Assembly: GCF_030408035.1 (NCBI RefSeq) | Contig: NZ_JASDCF010000009.1 | Coordinates: 34,273-98,272, forward strand | DNA: 64,000 nucleotides | Reading direction: 5' to 3' | From: Psychrobacter sp. APC 3426 | GTDB lineage: Bacteria > Pseudomonadota > Gammaproteobacteria > Pseudomonadales > Moraxellaceae | Part shown: piece by piece, positions 18,180-27,659 of the stretch | Numbering within the stretch: the first letter of the stretch is position 1 | Layout: every line of letters starts with the position of its first letter | The notes under the pieces: generated by a model | The model's input: the letters and a program-made list of their open reading frames with translations, nothing else | Databases searched by the model: none | Told to the model about the DNA's origin: nothing | Made by a program: the position numbers and the translations under genes

Positions 18180-19382
18180 TTGAAAAAGTTTTTACCTTGG
18201 TTAGTTGGGTTATTGGTTATATTTGCAATCTACCTTTATGCATCCCCCTATCTTGTTCTAAATAATATTAAAAATGCTGCTCAACAAGGAGATGCCGATA
18301 AACTTTCAGGCTATATTGATTTCCCTAGCGTTAAGCAAAGTATGAAGGATCAAGTTAAAGCGGCTATGGTTGAGGAGCTTGCTGCAAGTGATGAACAAGA
18401 TGGGTTTGAGGCATTAGGCACCATGTTAGCCGCAGCTATGATAGATCCACTTATTGATGGTTTAGTAACGCCAGATGGTGTTGCATTAATGCTCCAAGGG
18501 CAAAAACTAGATTTCGATTTAAATAATGACACGCCTGAAGATAAGCCTAAAGCAAAAAACGAGGATATTGATTATAAAGCTGGATACCTGTCCTTTAATC
18601 GATTCAAAGTTCAGATTATTGATGCTGATGATCCGAATGAATCATTAGATGTGATCATGCATAGAGATTGGCTAAGCTGGAAAGTCACAAGAATTAATTT
18701 TTCTTTAGACTCAAAGGATAAAAAATCTAACAACAAAGTCGCAGAATCATCTGTCGCTGATTTAGATTGGGCTGAAGAAGAGGATACAAGTGAAACCTAC
18801 GATGATGTATTCCAAAATCTAGGTGAACAGCAGGATACTGATACTACATCAGATGTAAGTGATGTTACTTCTGATACTGTGAATGACGAGGACTACAATA
18901 ATGGAACAGGTGCTAACGCTGTAGAGATCACTGGACAAATACTTAGTGATGAGACTGATTGGACACCTTATTTAAAACCGATGATGACAGGTTGTAACTA
19001 TCCTAACCCCACTGAAAATTTGCCAAAACTCTACAAAGACTCTATAGCAAATAAAAAGGTAAAGGTCGATCAAGCTAATGCAATTGATGGCTATGGTGAA
19101 ACAATCACGACTTACACTTTAAAAAATGCCACAGCGTTTGGACAACCTCTACTGAAAATTGAGTACTTGCAAGGTTACGAATGGGGCAGCTTAGAGCTCT
19201 ATTTTAAAGATACAAAATTCACAGCTTTACGTCCAAAATTCAAACTACCAAAAATTAATGAAGCTGATAGTGAAGGTTATCAAGTTATCGAAAATAATAG
19301 TGAAGGTTATACAGTAGACGATGGTATGTGGGAAACTATTCTAAAGTTTGATAAAAAACGTAAGAGTATCATCTGCGCTTAA
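18180..19382 (+). CDS. DUF2939-like membrane-anchored protein, 400 aa
   Basis: Starts with TTG at 18180, preceded by CAGGAGA eight bases upstream. Residues 5-25 form one hydrophobic segment (a signal anchor). Residues 25-180 resemble DUF2939: ASPYLVLNNIKNAAQQGDAD, then a YLSFNRFKV strand and a DWLSWKVTRI strand. An acidic linker (180-250) leads to a C-terminal domain with two Cys (MTGCNYP and the terminal IICA) that could pair in the periplasm. Function unknown. It stands alone, with about 190 bp to the next gene. Confidence 0.65.
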   Translation: MKKFLPWLVGLLVIFAIYLYASPYLVLNNIKNAAQQGDADKLSGYIDFPSVKQSMKDQVKAAMVEELAASDEQDGFEALGTMLAAAMIDPLIDGLVTPDGVALMLQGQKLDFDLNNDTPEDKPKAKNEDIDYKAGYLSFNRFKVQIIDADDPNESLDVIMHRDWLSWKVTRINFSLDSKDKKSNNKVAESSVADLDWAEEEDTSETYDDVFQNLGEQQDTDTTSDVSDVTSDTVNDEDYNNGTGANAVEITGQILSDETDWTPYLKPMMTGCNYPNPTENLPKLYKDSIANKKVKVDQANAIDGYGETITTYTLKNATAFGQPLLKIEYLQGYEWGSLELYFKDTKFTALRPKFKLPKINEADSEGYQVIENNSEGYTVDDGMWETILKFDKKRKSIICA

Positions 19383-19575
19383 TTAAGAAATATTTCTATG
19401 TGAGCGAGCTTGGAAATTCCATAACTTTTATTTAGATTAGATTCTAGCTTACAAGTTTGTCAATAAAAAAATATAAGTGATCAAAGAAAGCAATCCATCT
19501 ACTGATAAGCGTATGATGATTTTAATTTTATCAGTCTGAAAACATTTTTAATCATATCATTTTGGAAATATTTAT

Positions 19576-20091
19576 ATGAATTATTTAATTAAGATTACAG
19601 CTGCATGCCTACTTACTATTTTATCTGTAACATCCTATGCTGAATCTCTCAACACAGCCATAAAAAAAGAAGTTGCGAGCGGCGTCAACCTTCTCAACTT
19701 AGAAAGTAAGAAATATTTTGTTAGAGATCCTTACTATCCAGAAGACGAAGCTATGACATATGCTTTTAATACTCAAAAAATTGTTATGAAAGATGTTAAT
19801 TCTGATGGTATCCAAGATGCTGTAGCACTTCTTTACTACTGCGAAGATACCAACTGTCATACAACAACCAAAAGTGCGGAATTAGTTGTATTCAAGGGTC
19901 TTGGAAAAAATCAATTTACTAAAATAGGATCAGCTTTTCTCGGAATATCTGCTGAGATAAAAAATATAAAAAATGGAGTTATTAGCGTTACTTCGTATGG
20001 TTATGGAGATAATGATCCATCTTGTTGCCCTACAGATAAAATTACACTGTCTTACAAAATAAAAAATGGGAAACTTGTAAAGGCTAGCTAA
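19576..20091 (+). CDS. Secreted or lipid-free periplasmic protein, 171 aa
   Basis: A Sec signal peptide is evident: MNYLIKITAACLLTILSVTS with cleavage probably after SYA. The mature part has a calcium-binding-like loop, DVNSDGIQDAVALL, typical of FG-GAP/VCBS repeats, and four Cys residues (YYCEDTNC, SCCPT) that probably form disulfides. A TTTGGAAATATTTATATG context gives a weak ribosome site. I see no specific function. Not linked in an operon with its neighbours. Confidence 0.6.
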   Translation: MNYLIKITAACLLTILSVTSYAESLNTAIKKEVASGVNLLNLESKKYFVRDPYYPEDEAMTYAFNTQKIVMKDVNSDGIQDAVALLYYCEDTNCHTTTKSAELVVFKGLGKNQFTKIGSAFLGISAEIKNIKNGVISVTSYGYGDNDPSCCPTDKITLSYKIKNGKLVKAS

Positions 20092-20191
20092 CTTAGTTTA
20101 TGGACACATTGATTTTTAATTAGTATCTGTTGTGGGGTTAAAGAACATAGCTTAAGTCGCTGATATTAAATGAATTAGCTATAAAAAGGAG

Positions 20192-20380
20192 CCTTTCCTA
20201 AAAACTGTGTAACTGCTTATAATCCAATAACCGGAGAATAAGCAATGACTACTCAATCTGACCTTAAAAAACTGGCCGAGCAAATGGCTGGTAGCATGAA
20301 AAGCTTCGATGACATCAAAGACTTTCAAAAGCAGCTCATGCAATCCTTTATCGACACTGCCCTTGAAGCTGAGATGGAAG
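20192..20380 (+). mobile_element. 5' fragment of an IS256-family element
   Basis: A terminal sequence (CTGTGTAACTGC) is followed by an ATG at 20245 with 45 codons of a transposase N-terminus (LKKLAEQMAGSMKSF, FIDTALEAEMEV). The same terminal word appears at the end of the IS256 element at 41.7 kb. The fragment stops exactly where the IS3 element begins (20381), so the IS3 inserted into, or recombined with, an IS256 copy. No other part of it is found on the far side. Confidence 0.75.
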
Positions 20381-20446
20381 TGTAGTGGCATAATAAATTA
20401 GGACAGCACGTAAGAGGTTTATACTAACCCAAAAAAGGAAAATAGT

Positions 20447-20722
20447 ATGACCAATAAACGCAATCAATATACCCGAGAATTTAAATTAGAAGCGATTAGC
20501 TTAGTTGTTGATCACAACCGCACCATACCTGACGTGGCCAATTCCTTAGGGATAGGTAAATCCACCTTGCAGAAATGGCTGAGTCAATACCGTCAAGAAA
20601 TGAGTGGCGAAGCACCTAAAGCCGGCAACGCTTTAACGGATGAACAGCGCGAGCTCCAAGATCTGCGTAAACAGGTTAAGCGGCTGACTATGGAGCGCGA
20701 CATCTTAAATGAGGAGGGATAA
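20447..20722 (+). CDS. IS3 orfA, altered C-terminus
   Basis: HTH of the IS3 family (YTREFKLEAISLVVDHNRTI, LGIGKSTLQKWLSQYRQEM) and a leucine-zipper helix (LQDLRKQVKRLTMERDIL). The normal continuation KKASA... is replaced by NEEG and a stop because of the insert at 20710. The natural OrfA ending (ALDSLNGYR) is visible downstream at about 20785-20818. Ribosome site AAAAAGGAAA lies upstream of the ATG. Confidence 0.88.
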   Translation: MTNKRNQYTREFKLEAISLVVDHNRTIPDVANSLGIGKSTLQKWLSQYRQEMSGEAPKAGNALTDEQRELQDLRKQVKRLTMERDILNEEG

Positions 20723-20771
20723 AACGAAGCACTGCTTCGTCCCGACGCAAGACGAGAGCTATGCTCGAGTG
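20710..20771 (+). repeat. 62-nt structured insert at IS3 slippery site (element copy A)
   Basis: Begins TGAGGAGGGATAAAACG and ends GCTATGCTCGAGTG. It contains the hairpin GAAGCACTGCTTC, a CCCGACGCAAGACG block, and the hairpin GAGCTATGCTC. It interrupts TTAAAAAAGG of orfA/orfB. Nearly the same sequence interrupts the same site in a different IS3 element (37247-37308), and a diverged homologue interrupts an IS256 transposase (42593-42659). Confidence 0.8.
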
Positions 20772-20880
20772 AGGCTTCTGCTCTGCTGGCCTTGGACAGC
20801 CTGAACGGCTATCGCTAATCAGTCAGCTGGCAGAGCAAGACAAACGGGTCAGTAAAAGCCTTCTGTGTAAGCTATTTAGC

Positions 20881-21696
20881 GTGATGAAAAGCAGTTACTA
20901 CTATGGCATGCAGCCCAAGCCCATCAGCCTTGAAACCGTCAAAACCAAAGCCTTAATACGCCAAATATTTAACGACTCAAAGCGCTCAGCAGGCGCTCGC
21001 AGCATTGCCGCTATACTAATGAATGAACACGGCATCAAGCTGACCCGCTATATAGCAGGTAAACTCATGGCGCAGATGGGGCTTAAAAGCTGTCAATTGA
21101 AGACGCATAAATATAAGCATGCTGATGAAGAACACAAAGCTCATGACAACATACTGAACCGTAATTTTAGCCCATCAGCGCCCAATCAAGTCTGGACGGG
21201 TGATGTCACCTATATTCGTATCAAAGGCGGCTGGTGCTACCTAGCTGTTGTTTTAGATTTATATGCCCGTCGTATTGTTGGCTTTGCTGTATCAGACTCC
21301 CCTGACAGCGTGCTGACCGCTAAAGCGTTGCAGATGGCGTATCACACTAGGCTCAAACCTAGTAGTGTGTTGTTTCATTCTGACCAAGGAACCCATTACA
21401 CTAGCAAGAAGTTTGCTGAATCCGTGGCAAGTTGTGAGGGCAGGACGCAAAGTATGAGCCGAAAAGGTAACTGTTGGGACAACGCGCCAACTGAGCGCTT
21501 CTTCAGGAGCTTTAAAACAGAATGGATGCCAAAGGGCGGTTATGAGAATATTGCTGAAGCTCGGACTGCCATTATTGATTATATTTGGGGCTATTATCAG
21601 TCCGTGAGACCGCATAGTTTTAATGATTATTTGCCGCCAGCAGAAAAAGAGAGACGTTACTTTAATAAAAATCTCTTATCAGCTGTCCTAAATTAG
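20881..21696 (+). CDS. IS3 orfB, DDE transposase
   Basis: Integrase core with WTGDVTYIR (first Asp), FHSDQGTHYTS (second Asp) and DNAPTERFFRSFKTEW (Glu). Upstream frame is open back to about 20773 (QLAEQDKRVSKSLLCKLF), which in a normal element is reached by frameshift from orfA. With the insert in place, the fusion protein cannot be made by -1 slippage, and the ATG inside the insert is not in frame with orfB in this copy. Translation could begin at the GTG/ATG pair at 20881, giving a protein without the HTH. Confidence 0.85.
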   Translation: MMKSSYYYGMQPKPISLETVKTKALIRQIFNDSKRSAGARSIAAILMNEHGIKLTRYIAGKLMAQMGLKSCQLKTHKYKHADEEHKAHDNILNRNFSPSAPNQVWTGDVTYIRIKGGWCYLAVVLDLYARRIVGFAVSDSPDSVLTAKALQMAYHTRLKPSSVLFHSDQGTHYTSKKFAESVASCEGRTQSMSRKGNCWDNAPTERFFRSFKTEWMPKGGYENIAEARTAIIDYIWGYYQSVRPHSFNDYLPPAEKERRYFNKNLLSAVLN

Positions 21697-21708
21697 TTGA
21701 CCACTACA

Positions 21709-21929
21709 CCTTGAACCAGCGTGCTGTTCGTATTCAAGAAGGCGGGGAAATTTTAGAAGTCGTTGATACCGCACCTGATGGTATTTTTGCAGTGGCACTT
21801 GGCGGACAAGATGGCAAAACCTTGTTCATGTGTGCAGCACCTGATTGGGATGAAGCATCACGTACCGCTGAGACCAGAGGTCGTATGCTATCTACTCAGG
21901 TTAAAGTTGGTCATGCTGGTACGCCATAG
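21709..21929 (+). pseudogene. C-terminal fragment of an SMP-30/gluconolactonase-like gene
   Basis: 73 residues without a start region, ending at TAG 21927-21929. The sequence (RAVRIQEGGEILEVVDTAPD, then GIFAVALGGQDGKTLFMCAA) matches the last blade of SMP-30/LRE-type beta propellers, where GG.D..TLF..A is characteristic. The 5' part was removed by insertion of the IS3 element ending at 21708. Not expressed as a functional enzyme. Confidence 0.75.
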
Positions 21930-22085
21930 CTAACTTTTTAGCAGGCAAATAAAGTTAATACGTAAAAGGATTAACCATAGAAAAGTCAGGCATTTAAAAT
22001 AGCCTGACTTTTCATTAATAGATCATTAGAGTTTGACTGATATAATGTCGCCATTTATAACGAATTCAAAAAAGTAAGGCTAGTT

Positions 22086-22805
22086 ATGACCACATACATA
22101 CTTGACACTGAAACAACCGGACTTGTTGATCCGCACATGACCGAGGCCGCCTACTCTATTGTTGATATCATTAATGGCAAGGTGACTGTATTACAGGCAC
22201 CAAGAGCGAAGCGTTTTAACCCACTTAAAGAAATCAGCTTGGGCTCTATGGCGATATCACATATCTGTGATGAGGATGTTGCAGATGAACCACCTCATAC
22301 AGACTTCAAATTACCTAGCAGTGTTGAGTATTTGATTGGTCACAATATTGATTTTGATATGGCCGTTCTTAAAAATGCGGGCGTAACTCATACGCCTAAA
22401 TTAATATGTACCAATGCGATGGCTAACTTCCTGCTTCCTACGCTTGAAAGCCATAAGCTAGTATCCCTCCTCTACCACTTTCACCGTGATATAGCCCGTG
22501 CTCAAGCAAGAGATGCTCATGCTGCCATTGCTGATATTTACTTCACTGAGCTGGTGCTTGGTAGTCTGATTGACTTGGCGAATAGCCAAGGCCATGAGAT
22601 AAGTGATGTGGAGAGCTTATATGAATTTAGCGAAATAGCGCGTGTACCCACGCACTTAAGTTTTGGTAAGCACAAGGGTGAGGCTATTGCAGATTTAGCG
22701 ACTCACTCGGATGGTGCTGGATATTTGAAGTGGCTATTGAAACAAGATACCGTTGATCCTTATTTGGCCGAGGCTTGTAAGAATGCATTAGAGCAGTCTG
22801 CTTAA
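22086..22805 (+). CDS. DEDD exonuclease with C-terminal DUF3820-like domain
   Basis: 239 aa, 3'-5' exonuclease of the DnaQ/ExoX superfamily. Exo I is LDTETTGL (residues 6-13), Exo II is GHNIDFDMAVL (about 88-98), Exo III is ARDAHAAIADI (about 139-149) giving the His of DEDDh. The C-terminus has the short domain LSFGKHKGEAIADLA...YLKWLL, often attached to ExoX-like proteins. Such enzymes act in repair or DNA turnover; a chromosomal house-keeping role is as likely as defence. It has its own promoter region (about 150 bp upstream). Confidence 0.85.
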   Translation: MTTYILDTETTGLVDPHMTEAAYSIVDIINGKVTVLQAPRAKRFNPLKEISLGSMAISHICDEDVADEPPHTDFKLPSSVEYLIGHNIDFDMAVLKNAGVTHTPKLICTNAMANFLLPTLESHKLVSLLYHFHRDIARAQARDAHAAIADIYFTELVLGSLIDLANSQGHEISDVESLYEFSEIARVPTHLSFGKHKGEAIADLATHSDGAGYLKWLLKQDTVDPYLAEACKNALEQSA

Positions 22806-22892
22806 ATACGTGTAGCTTTAAACTAGCGCTTTTATTATTCGCCCATTTCACCAGCTTATAACGTCAGTATAATAAAAGCGCAAACCATAGTA

Positions 22893-23639
22893 TTATTTTA
22901 CCTGTTTTATCCCTTCGTGCAATTGACGCCGACGCTCTTGTGATGCGTTATAGCGATGAGCTTTCGCCCGCTCAATCTCTTCATGAGTTTGGATTAGTTC
23001 AGACGGCATAATAAGTACTTCATCCATATCTATTTTATCGACATGCATAGCATTACCTGTGAGAATTGAACGTAATACTTTATCAGCATCACTCTCCTGA
23101 AGACTGTCAATCACAGCAGCGCATCTATCAACGTCTGCTAACTGTAGCTTGATGAACATCTGAGCGTCGTAATAAGACTTAGAATATCCCTTACTGACAG
23201 CCAGGCACCATAACGCCACTAATACCTCAGGGCTAGCAACAGGTACATCAACCATACCAAATATCTCTTTAGATATAGGCTGATTCAAGGCGAAACCTTT
23301 AGGGGTGCTTTGGAATGAAAGTTCGAGAGGATATTTTTTAGTCTCACCACTATCATCTTTGATAGCAATGATAAATTGTTGGTAGGCATTCCATATAAAA
23401 TCAATGTTATTTTCTTTTAGAACGCTTTCAAGTTTACCGCAGTCACTTTCAGAGATTATGAAATTAATATTAGTAGTCGCACGAGGCGGTGCGTACTCTG
23501 AATATGCCACTGTACCAATAATCACATACTCAATTTTTTCTTCTGACAAAAAACAGATGATCTGTTTAAATAAATTTTGGAATTTATTCATTCGGCCGTC
23601 TGATTCAAACAACCTTAAAATCTCCATTGACTCACTCAT
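22893..23639 (-). CDS. Nucleotidyltransferase-fold protein, 248 aa
   Basis: Residues 30-140 look like a polymerase-beta-type nucleotidyltransferase of the AbiEii/MNT kind: IEYVIIGTVAYSEYAPPRAT followed by NINFIISESD. The usual G-G/S motif is replaced by GTVAYSEY and the first metal Asp pair appears as N-I-N, so catalytic competence is doubtful. The C-terminal half is helical and ends in a basic tail. It lies 120 bp downstream of mcrC on the same strand and may be part of the same transcript, which makes it a candidate accessory gene of the McrBC island. Confidence 0.55.
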   Translation of the reverse strand: MSESMEILRLFESDGRMNKFQNLFKQIICFLSEEKIEYVIIGTVAYSEYAPPRATTNINFIISESDCGKLESVLKENNIDFIWNAYQQFIIAIKDDSGETKKYPLELSFQSTPKGFALNQPISKEIFGMVDVPVASPEVLVALWCLAVSKGYSKSYYDAQMFIKLQLADVDRCAAVIDSLQESDADKVLRSILTGNAMHVDKIDMDEVLIMPSELIQTHEEIERAKAHRYNASQERRRQLHEGIKQVK

Positions 23640-23759
23640 ATCTACCTGCCAAGTTTTATATCAGTTATTGTCAATTTATACTCACCTTCAATCAACCTAG
23701 CCTCAAATTTACTTGATCCAAAAGGCAACAGCTCAAAATACTGTAAATTTTTAAGATTA

Positions 23760-24923
23760 TTAAAATTTTTCAGCTATGGCGAGATCAAAATTTAATTTTT
23801 TCTCAACACCGATAACTTGCAAAAGCTGCTCTCGAATCTCGATCGCAGTCGCTGCTAGATCAATAGTAGCAAATTGAATTTTATGATTTTGCATGACGAT
23901 GTACTCATTAACGTTTTTACCTACGGAAGGATGAAGTAGTAGGCCTGAAGCATTTTCATTGAGTGGGTCCCCACTACCCTCTTGCGATCTTAAGTAGGCG
24001 TACATCTGATATAGATAACCACTGCGTAAGGTTTCATCTCTAAACCAACCGTTGATTACGACAGCATTGAACTTAGTATCAATGACTAAGCGATGTCCTA
24101 ATTCCATATCATCTATTAAGATATCCGTTCTCATGTTAGGAAGTATCTTATCAATGCCTAAGCTCTTATCCTCTATCTGCCATTTCAGGGTCTTGCCAGC
24201 GCTTATTCGATAATTTTGCTTTGGCAACACCGTGTCATAAAATCCAGCAACTCCTTTTTCAAAAAGCTTACGAAGCCAGGGTAAGTTATTTCTCTCTGGC
24301 GAGTGTAATTGCTTCATACCTTCAAACTCAGTCGGTAGCGCAAGATTAAAGGCTAAATGAGCGGCGGTAATCATAGGTTGATCTTCAGCATCATGCCTTC
24401 CAAAGCGATCTACTGAAACTTCACTACGACTTGGACGTCTTTGACTGACTCCCATGCGCCTTAAACGCACATCTAGTGATCGACACCTATGAGCTAAATC
24501 CTTATTTTTTACAATCTTAGAGATACTCTCTAAGGCAGCACGGACATATCTATTACGCGCGGTATCAAGGGTTAACTCATCAAAATGACAAGCTACTTTA
24601 CCACGATCAAGCAATCTATTTCTCTCAGTGCTAAGCAGGTCTATTCTACCCCGGACACGATTGAGCACAGCATCACGAGATTGATAACTGTAACTTAAGT
24701 TTCGCTGAATACGATGCTCAACTCGTCGACAGAGCATTTCTGCAATTAGGTCTGGAATATCATCAGGATTATTCTCAACTGAGATCTTAGCCGCTTTAAA
24801 CTCTCTATACATATCCGAGGCGTAGAGCATAAGCAGCCAAAGATTGCGTACGGGTATTTCACCTATAGACTTGATCTCATCATAATCATAAGGTTCAGAC
24901 AAATGATCGACTTCAGTAGACAT
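23760..24923 (-). CDS. mcrC: McrC-like nuclease subunit of type IV restriction
   Basis: About 387 aa. McrC partners the McrB GTPase to cleave DNA carrying modified cytosine. The PD-(D/E)xK nuclease core is at about 260-285: MRTDILIDD then HRLVIDTKFNAVV. The N-terminal half (IPVRNLWLLMLYASDMYREF) matches the McrC/DUF2357 family start. I chose ATG 24923; the longer frame uses TTG and overlaps mcrB. The mcrB stop is 4 bp away, so the pair is translationally coupled. A 120-bp gap to the nucleotidyltransferase gene follows. Confidence 0.85.
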   Translation of the reverse strand: MSTEVDHLSEPYDYDEIKSIGEIPVRNLWLLMLYASDMYREFKAAKISVENNPDDIPDLIAEMLCRRVEHRIQRNLSYSYQSRDAVLNRVRGRIDLLSTERNRLLDRGKVACHFDELTLDTARNRYVRAALESISKIVKNKDLAHRCRSLDVRLRRMGVSQRRPSRSEVSVDRFGRHDAEDQPMITAAHLAFNLALPTEFEGMKQLHSPERNNLPWLRKLFEKGVAGFYDTVLPKQNYRISAGKTLKWQIEDKSLGIDKILPNMRTDILIDDMELGHRLVIDTKFNAVVINGWFRDETLRSGYLYQMYAYLRSQEGSGDPLNENASGLLLHPSVGKNVNEYIVMQNHKIQFATIDLAATAIEIREQLLQVIGVEKKLNFDLAIAEKF

Positions 24924-24927
24924 AGAC

Positions 24928-27363
24928 TTACAGACCTTCAATCAGGCGTTTCTGTGCTTTTTGAGATTTCTCAAGATCATCGAACCAGTACTCATCAAGT
25001 AAAGGACCGATCTCCGTCTGTACCACCTCACTAAACCATTCTTTAGCATTCGTTATAGTCATCCCAACGGCTGGCGTGACATAGCTATGGCCTATTTGAA
25101 ACTGAGCACCAAGACTAGTATCTGTAGAAATTTCCTCATTTAGAGCTCTAATGCGACTGTCAATTCCATTTAGAATATTTGAATCAATGCCATTTTTGGA
25201 TTGGACCCAATCATGCCATGGCTTACCTAATGTTGGCTCAAGATCAATAAAAGCAAAACGACGACGTAGTGCAAGATCAACCAAAGCCAGCGAGCGGTCA
25301 GCTATATTCATTGTGCCTATGACATATAAATTACTGGGAATATAAACACGTTCACCATCGAACTTTCTATAAGACAGCTCTAACGCTTCATCTGGGGTTC
25401 TTTTATCGGTTTCAAGTAGTGTGAGCATCTCACCGAACACTTGAGCAGGATTACCTCGGTTAATCTCTTCGATGACAATAACGTACTTTGATTCAGGGTC
25501 ATCAATAGCGGCTTTGATCATTTCCATAAAAGGACCGTCTACCAATGTCAGCTTGCCCTCACCTGATGGACGCCAACCTCTAATAAAATCTTCATAAGAC
25601 AAATTAGGATGAAACTGCACGGCTCGTATTTTACTATCGTCACGCTGACCCATTAAAGCAAAGGCTAATCTTTTAGCCAACCAAGTTTTACCAGTACCGG
25701 GAGGCCCTTGTAGTATTAGATTTTTCTTAGCTCGAAAACGTTTGAGTATCATCTCAATCTTAGCTTTAGGCAAAAAACACCCATCAGATGTAATATCATC
25801 AATAGAATAAGTTTCTAACATCGCTTGAGCATCCGTCTTAAAAGGTAATTGTGTATCAAAACTACTAACCATATCTTCGTTAAGCCAGCGATACCTACCT
25901 TTACTAATCAGCTCTAACTTTCCATCACTCGCTAGCTCTCTTAGTAAGAATTTAACCGTTCCTTTAACATCGCTTCTCTTTGGGAATCTTTCTGCAAGAG
26001 CGCTAGTAAATCTTTCCAAAAACTCATTATCTGTAAATTCAAAAGAATCCTTATCATGGCAAAGCTGTTGCAGTTGTGAAAAAACAATCTCTTTCCAAGT
26101 TCTATTAGATAAATCTTTCAAGTCACTTGGTTTATATTGGTATGCTGCGAGCGAGAGTTCAGGAAAGGAGTGCACTGGATAAGTTTCTTCTAAAAATCTG
26201 GTTTCAAGACTCTCTAACAACTCTAAATAATCATTAGCATCACAACGTGCTTTTGGACCGTTTTTATTAATTTCTATATTGAGCTTTTTATTGATGTATT
26301 CTTGAGACTGTCCATCAAGGGTTAAGAAGCTCCACGGTCTAATCCAATATAGACCCATAGTCAAATTCCAGCCTATGCCGTAACAGTTAGTAGCGCTGTC
26401 ATATGCGGCAACGAATCGAGATTTAGCTTCTTCACTCTCACCTTCGTCTTCTAAATCGGCAAATGCGATAGCGCGTTCAAAGACTTCCCATATAATATCT
26501 ATATCATCAGCTTGTCGCTTGTGGTGATAACCAAAAAACCAAGTTCTTTGATTGTTAACTATAGGAATGCCATCAAAAGATTCAGGGACAGGCTCTGTTA
26601 TATCAAGTAGTTCGGCCAATGCTTTAGCGATAATTTTACGATTATCGTCAGTAATTCCACGATTGAAAATAGCCATGACTGTAAATGGACATATATCTTT
26701 TAATAATCCTCCTTCGACCCCCTCTTCGTATTGGTCGTTAAGAATAGACATGACATCACTTGTTTCAGATATTTTATGAATACCAGTAACAAGCTCATCT
26801 CGACGATATCGAAAAGCAAGAAGCTTAGAGGCCATTTCTTCATAGAAAGTTGTCCACTCAAAAGCGGAATGCTCTGAAGGTGAATCGCCAAATCTTTCAA
26901 GCCAATAAGGATTGTTACGGAACATATCTATGTCTTGAGCTTTACCGTCAAATGCAAAATCAATCAAATTAACTCTTAACTCAGTCTCAGGAATGACTCT
27001 CCAAACTGTATTTCGACTAGTGAAAAAATACCATTCCTTAGGAGTAAAGCTGTTGTCCCAATCTACTTTTAAAGAGTTACCACCACCTACATTCTCTATA
27101 ACGGTGCCAATAGCCTTAATTAACATCACAGAAACCGTGTGGCCTCGATTATCAAAGGGTAGTTCGTTTTTTCTAGTGTACGTTGATTTGATAGCAATTC
27201 TATCGCCAGCCTCAATAAACTTTACTGAATCAATCTGATTGGCTTCAGGATTAATCTCCCAGATACCTGTTTCAACAAATCGAGAGGTTTGGTCTACTCC
27301 ATCATAGGCAGCACCAACAAACCAATAAGAATTTACATCTATTGCTTCAAAATTTTCAGTCAT
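24928..27363 (-). CDS. mcrB: McrB-like AAA+ GTPase subunit of type IV restriction
   Basis: 811 aa. The C-terminal AAA+ module is complete: Walker A GPPGTGKTW near residue 550, Walker B IEEINRG near 635, the McrB signature GTMNIADRSL near 685 and an LRRRF arginine-finger region. The long N-terminal part (about 450 residues) is not the classical DUF3578/ASCH reader; residues 1-110 may form an EVE-like beta domain (VKFIEAGDRIAIKSTY), so the recognised modification is unknown. It forms an operon with mcrC. The promoter should lie in the AT-rich 27364-27660 stretch. Confidence 0.87.
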   Translation of the reverse strand: MTENFEAIDVNSYWFVGAAYDGVDQTSRFVETGIWEINPEANQIDSVKFIEAGDRIAIKSTYTRKNELPFDNRGHTVSVMLIKAIGTVIENVGGGNSLKVDWDNSFTPKEWYFFTSRNTVWRVIPETELRVNLIDFAFDGKAQDIDMFRNNPYWLERFGDSPSEHSAFEWTTFYEEMASKLLAFRYRRDELVTGIHKISETSDVMSILNDQYEEGVEGGLLKDICPFTVMAIFNRGITDDNRKIIAKALAELLDITEPVPESFDGIPIVNNQRTWFFGYHHKRQADDIDIIWEVFERAIAFADLEDEGESEEAKSRFVAAYDSATNCYGIGWNLTMGLYWIRPWSFLTLDGQSQEYINKKLNIEINKNGPKARCDANDYLELLESLETRFLEETYPVHSFPELSLAAYQYKPSDLKDLSNRTWKEIVFSQLQQLCHDKDSFEFTDNEFLERFTSALAERFPKRSDVKGTVKFLLRELASDGKLELISKGRYRWLNEDMVSSFDTQLPFKTDAQAMLETYSIDDITSDGCFLPKAKIEMILKRFRAKKNLILQGPPGTGKTWLAKRLAFALMGQRDDSKIRAVQFHPNLSYEDFIRGWRPSGEGKLTLVDGPFMEMIKAAIDDPESKYVIVIEEINRGNPAQVFGEMLTLLETDKRTPDEALELSYRKFDGERVYIPSNLYVIGTMNIADRSLALVDLALRRRFAFIDLEPTLGKPWHDWVQSKNGIDSNILNGIDSRIRALNEEISTDTSLGAQFQIGHSYVTPAVGMTITNAKEWFSEVVQTEIGPLLDEYWFDDLEKSQKAQKRLIEGL

Positions 27364-27659
27364 TGTGAAACCCTGTTAATGTTGTATTTTCTGATTATAG
27401 TATTCGATAACTACTTAGGCTATAGAGCGTAAAACCTGAATTAATGAGTAATAATTTTTGGCTAATACTTAAAAATAATACTCATCGTTGCTTGATATTT
27501 TGAGAACTTAATACGTTAAAAAAACACTTTATTGGTGATAAATACTATTTTTAAAAAATTAATGCTATTTGAAAGTGCGCTTAGCAAAATTGTGTTTTTC
27601 ACTAAGCGCACTATAAATATTTTGATATGACTTTAAATTAAAAAATATTACAAAGCCTA
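27364..27659. other. AT-rich intergenic stretch, promoter region of mcrB
   Basis: 296 bp without a credible gene. It separates the mcrB start from the stop of the LRR gene; both are on the minus strand. I see no strong terminator hairpin, only AT-rich sequence with several possible -10 boxes. Confidence 0.5.

Larger units (their letters stand above)
20381..21708 (+). mobile_element. IS3-family insertion sequence with internal 62-nt insert
   Basis: Ends are inverted repeats starting TGTAGTGG and sharing AATTTAGGACAGC (left TGTAGTGGCATAATAAATTA, right end inward TGTAGTGGTCAACTAATTTA). Total 1328 bp; subtracting the net 60 bp of the structured insert gives 1268 bp, a normal IS3 length. It lies between an IS256 fragment and an SMP-30-like gene fragment. 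Both open frames are otherwise intact, but the slippery frameshift site is destroyed. Confidence 0.88.

Noticed and set aside
20179..20391. 70-codon minus-strand frame
   Set aside because: Antisense to the IS256 transposase fragment and IS3 end.
20710..20771. Structured insert as an integron attC site, a group II intron or an IscB/HEARO RNA
   Set aside because: No attC core words, no intron boundary or domain V, and it is much shorter than HEARO RNAs with no nuclease gene; the resemblance is only that all are structured insertions.
22893..23639. AbiEii toxin of a type IV toxin-antitoxin pair
   Set aside because: No AbiEi-like antitoxin gene is adjacent and the metal-binding residues are altered.
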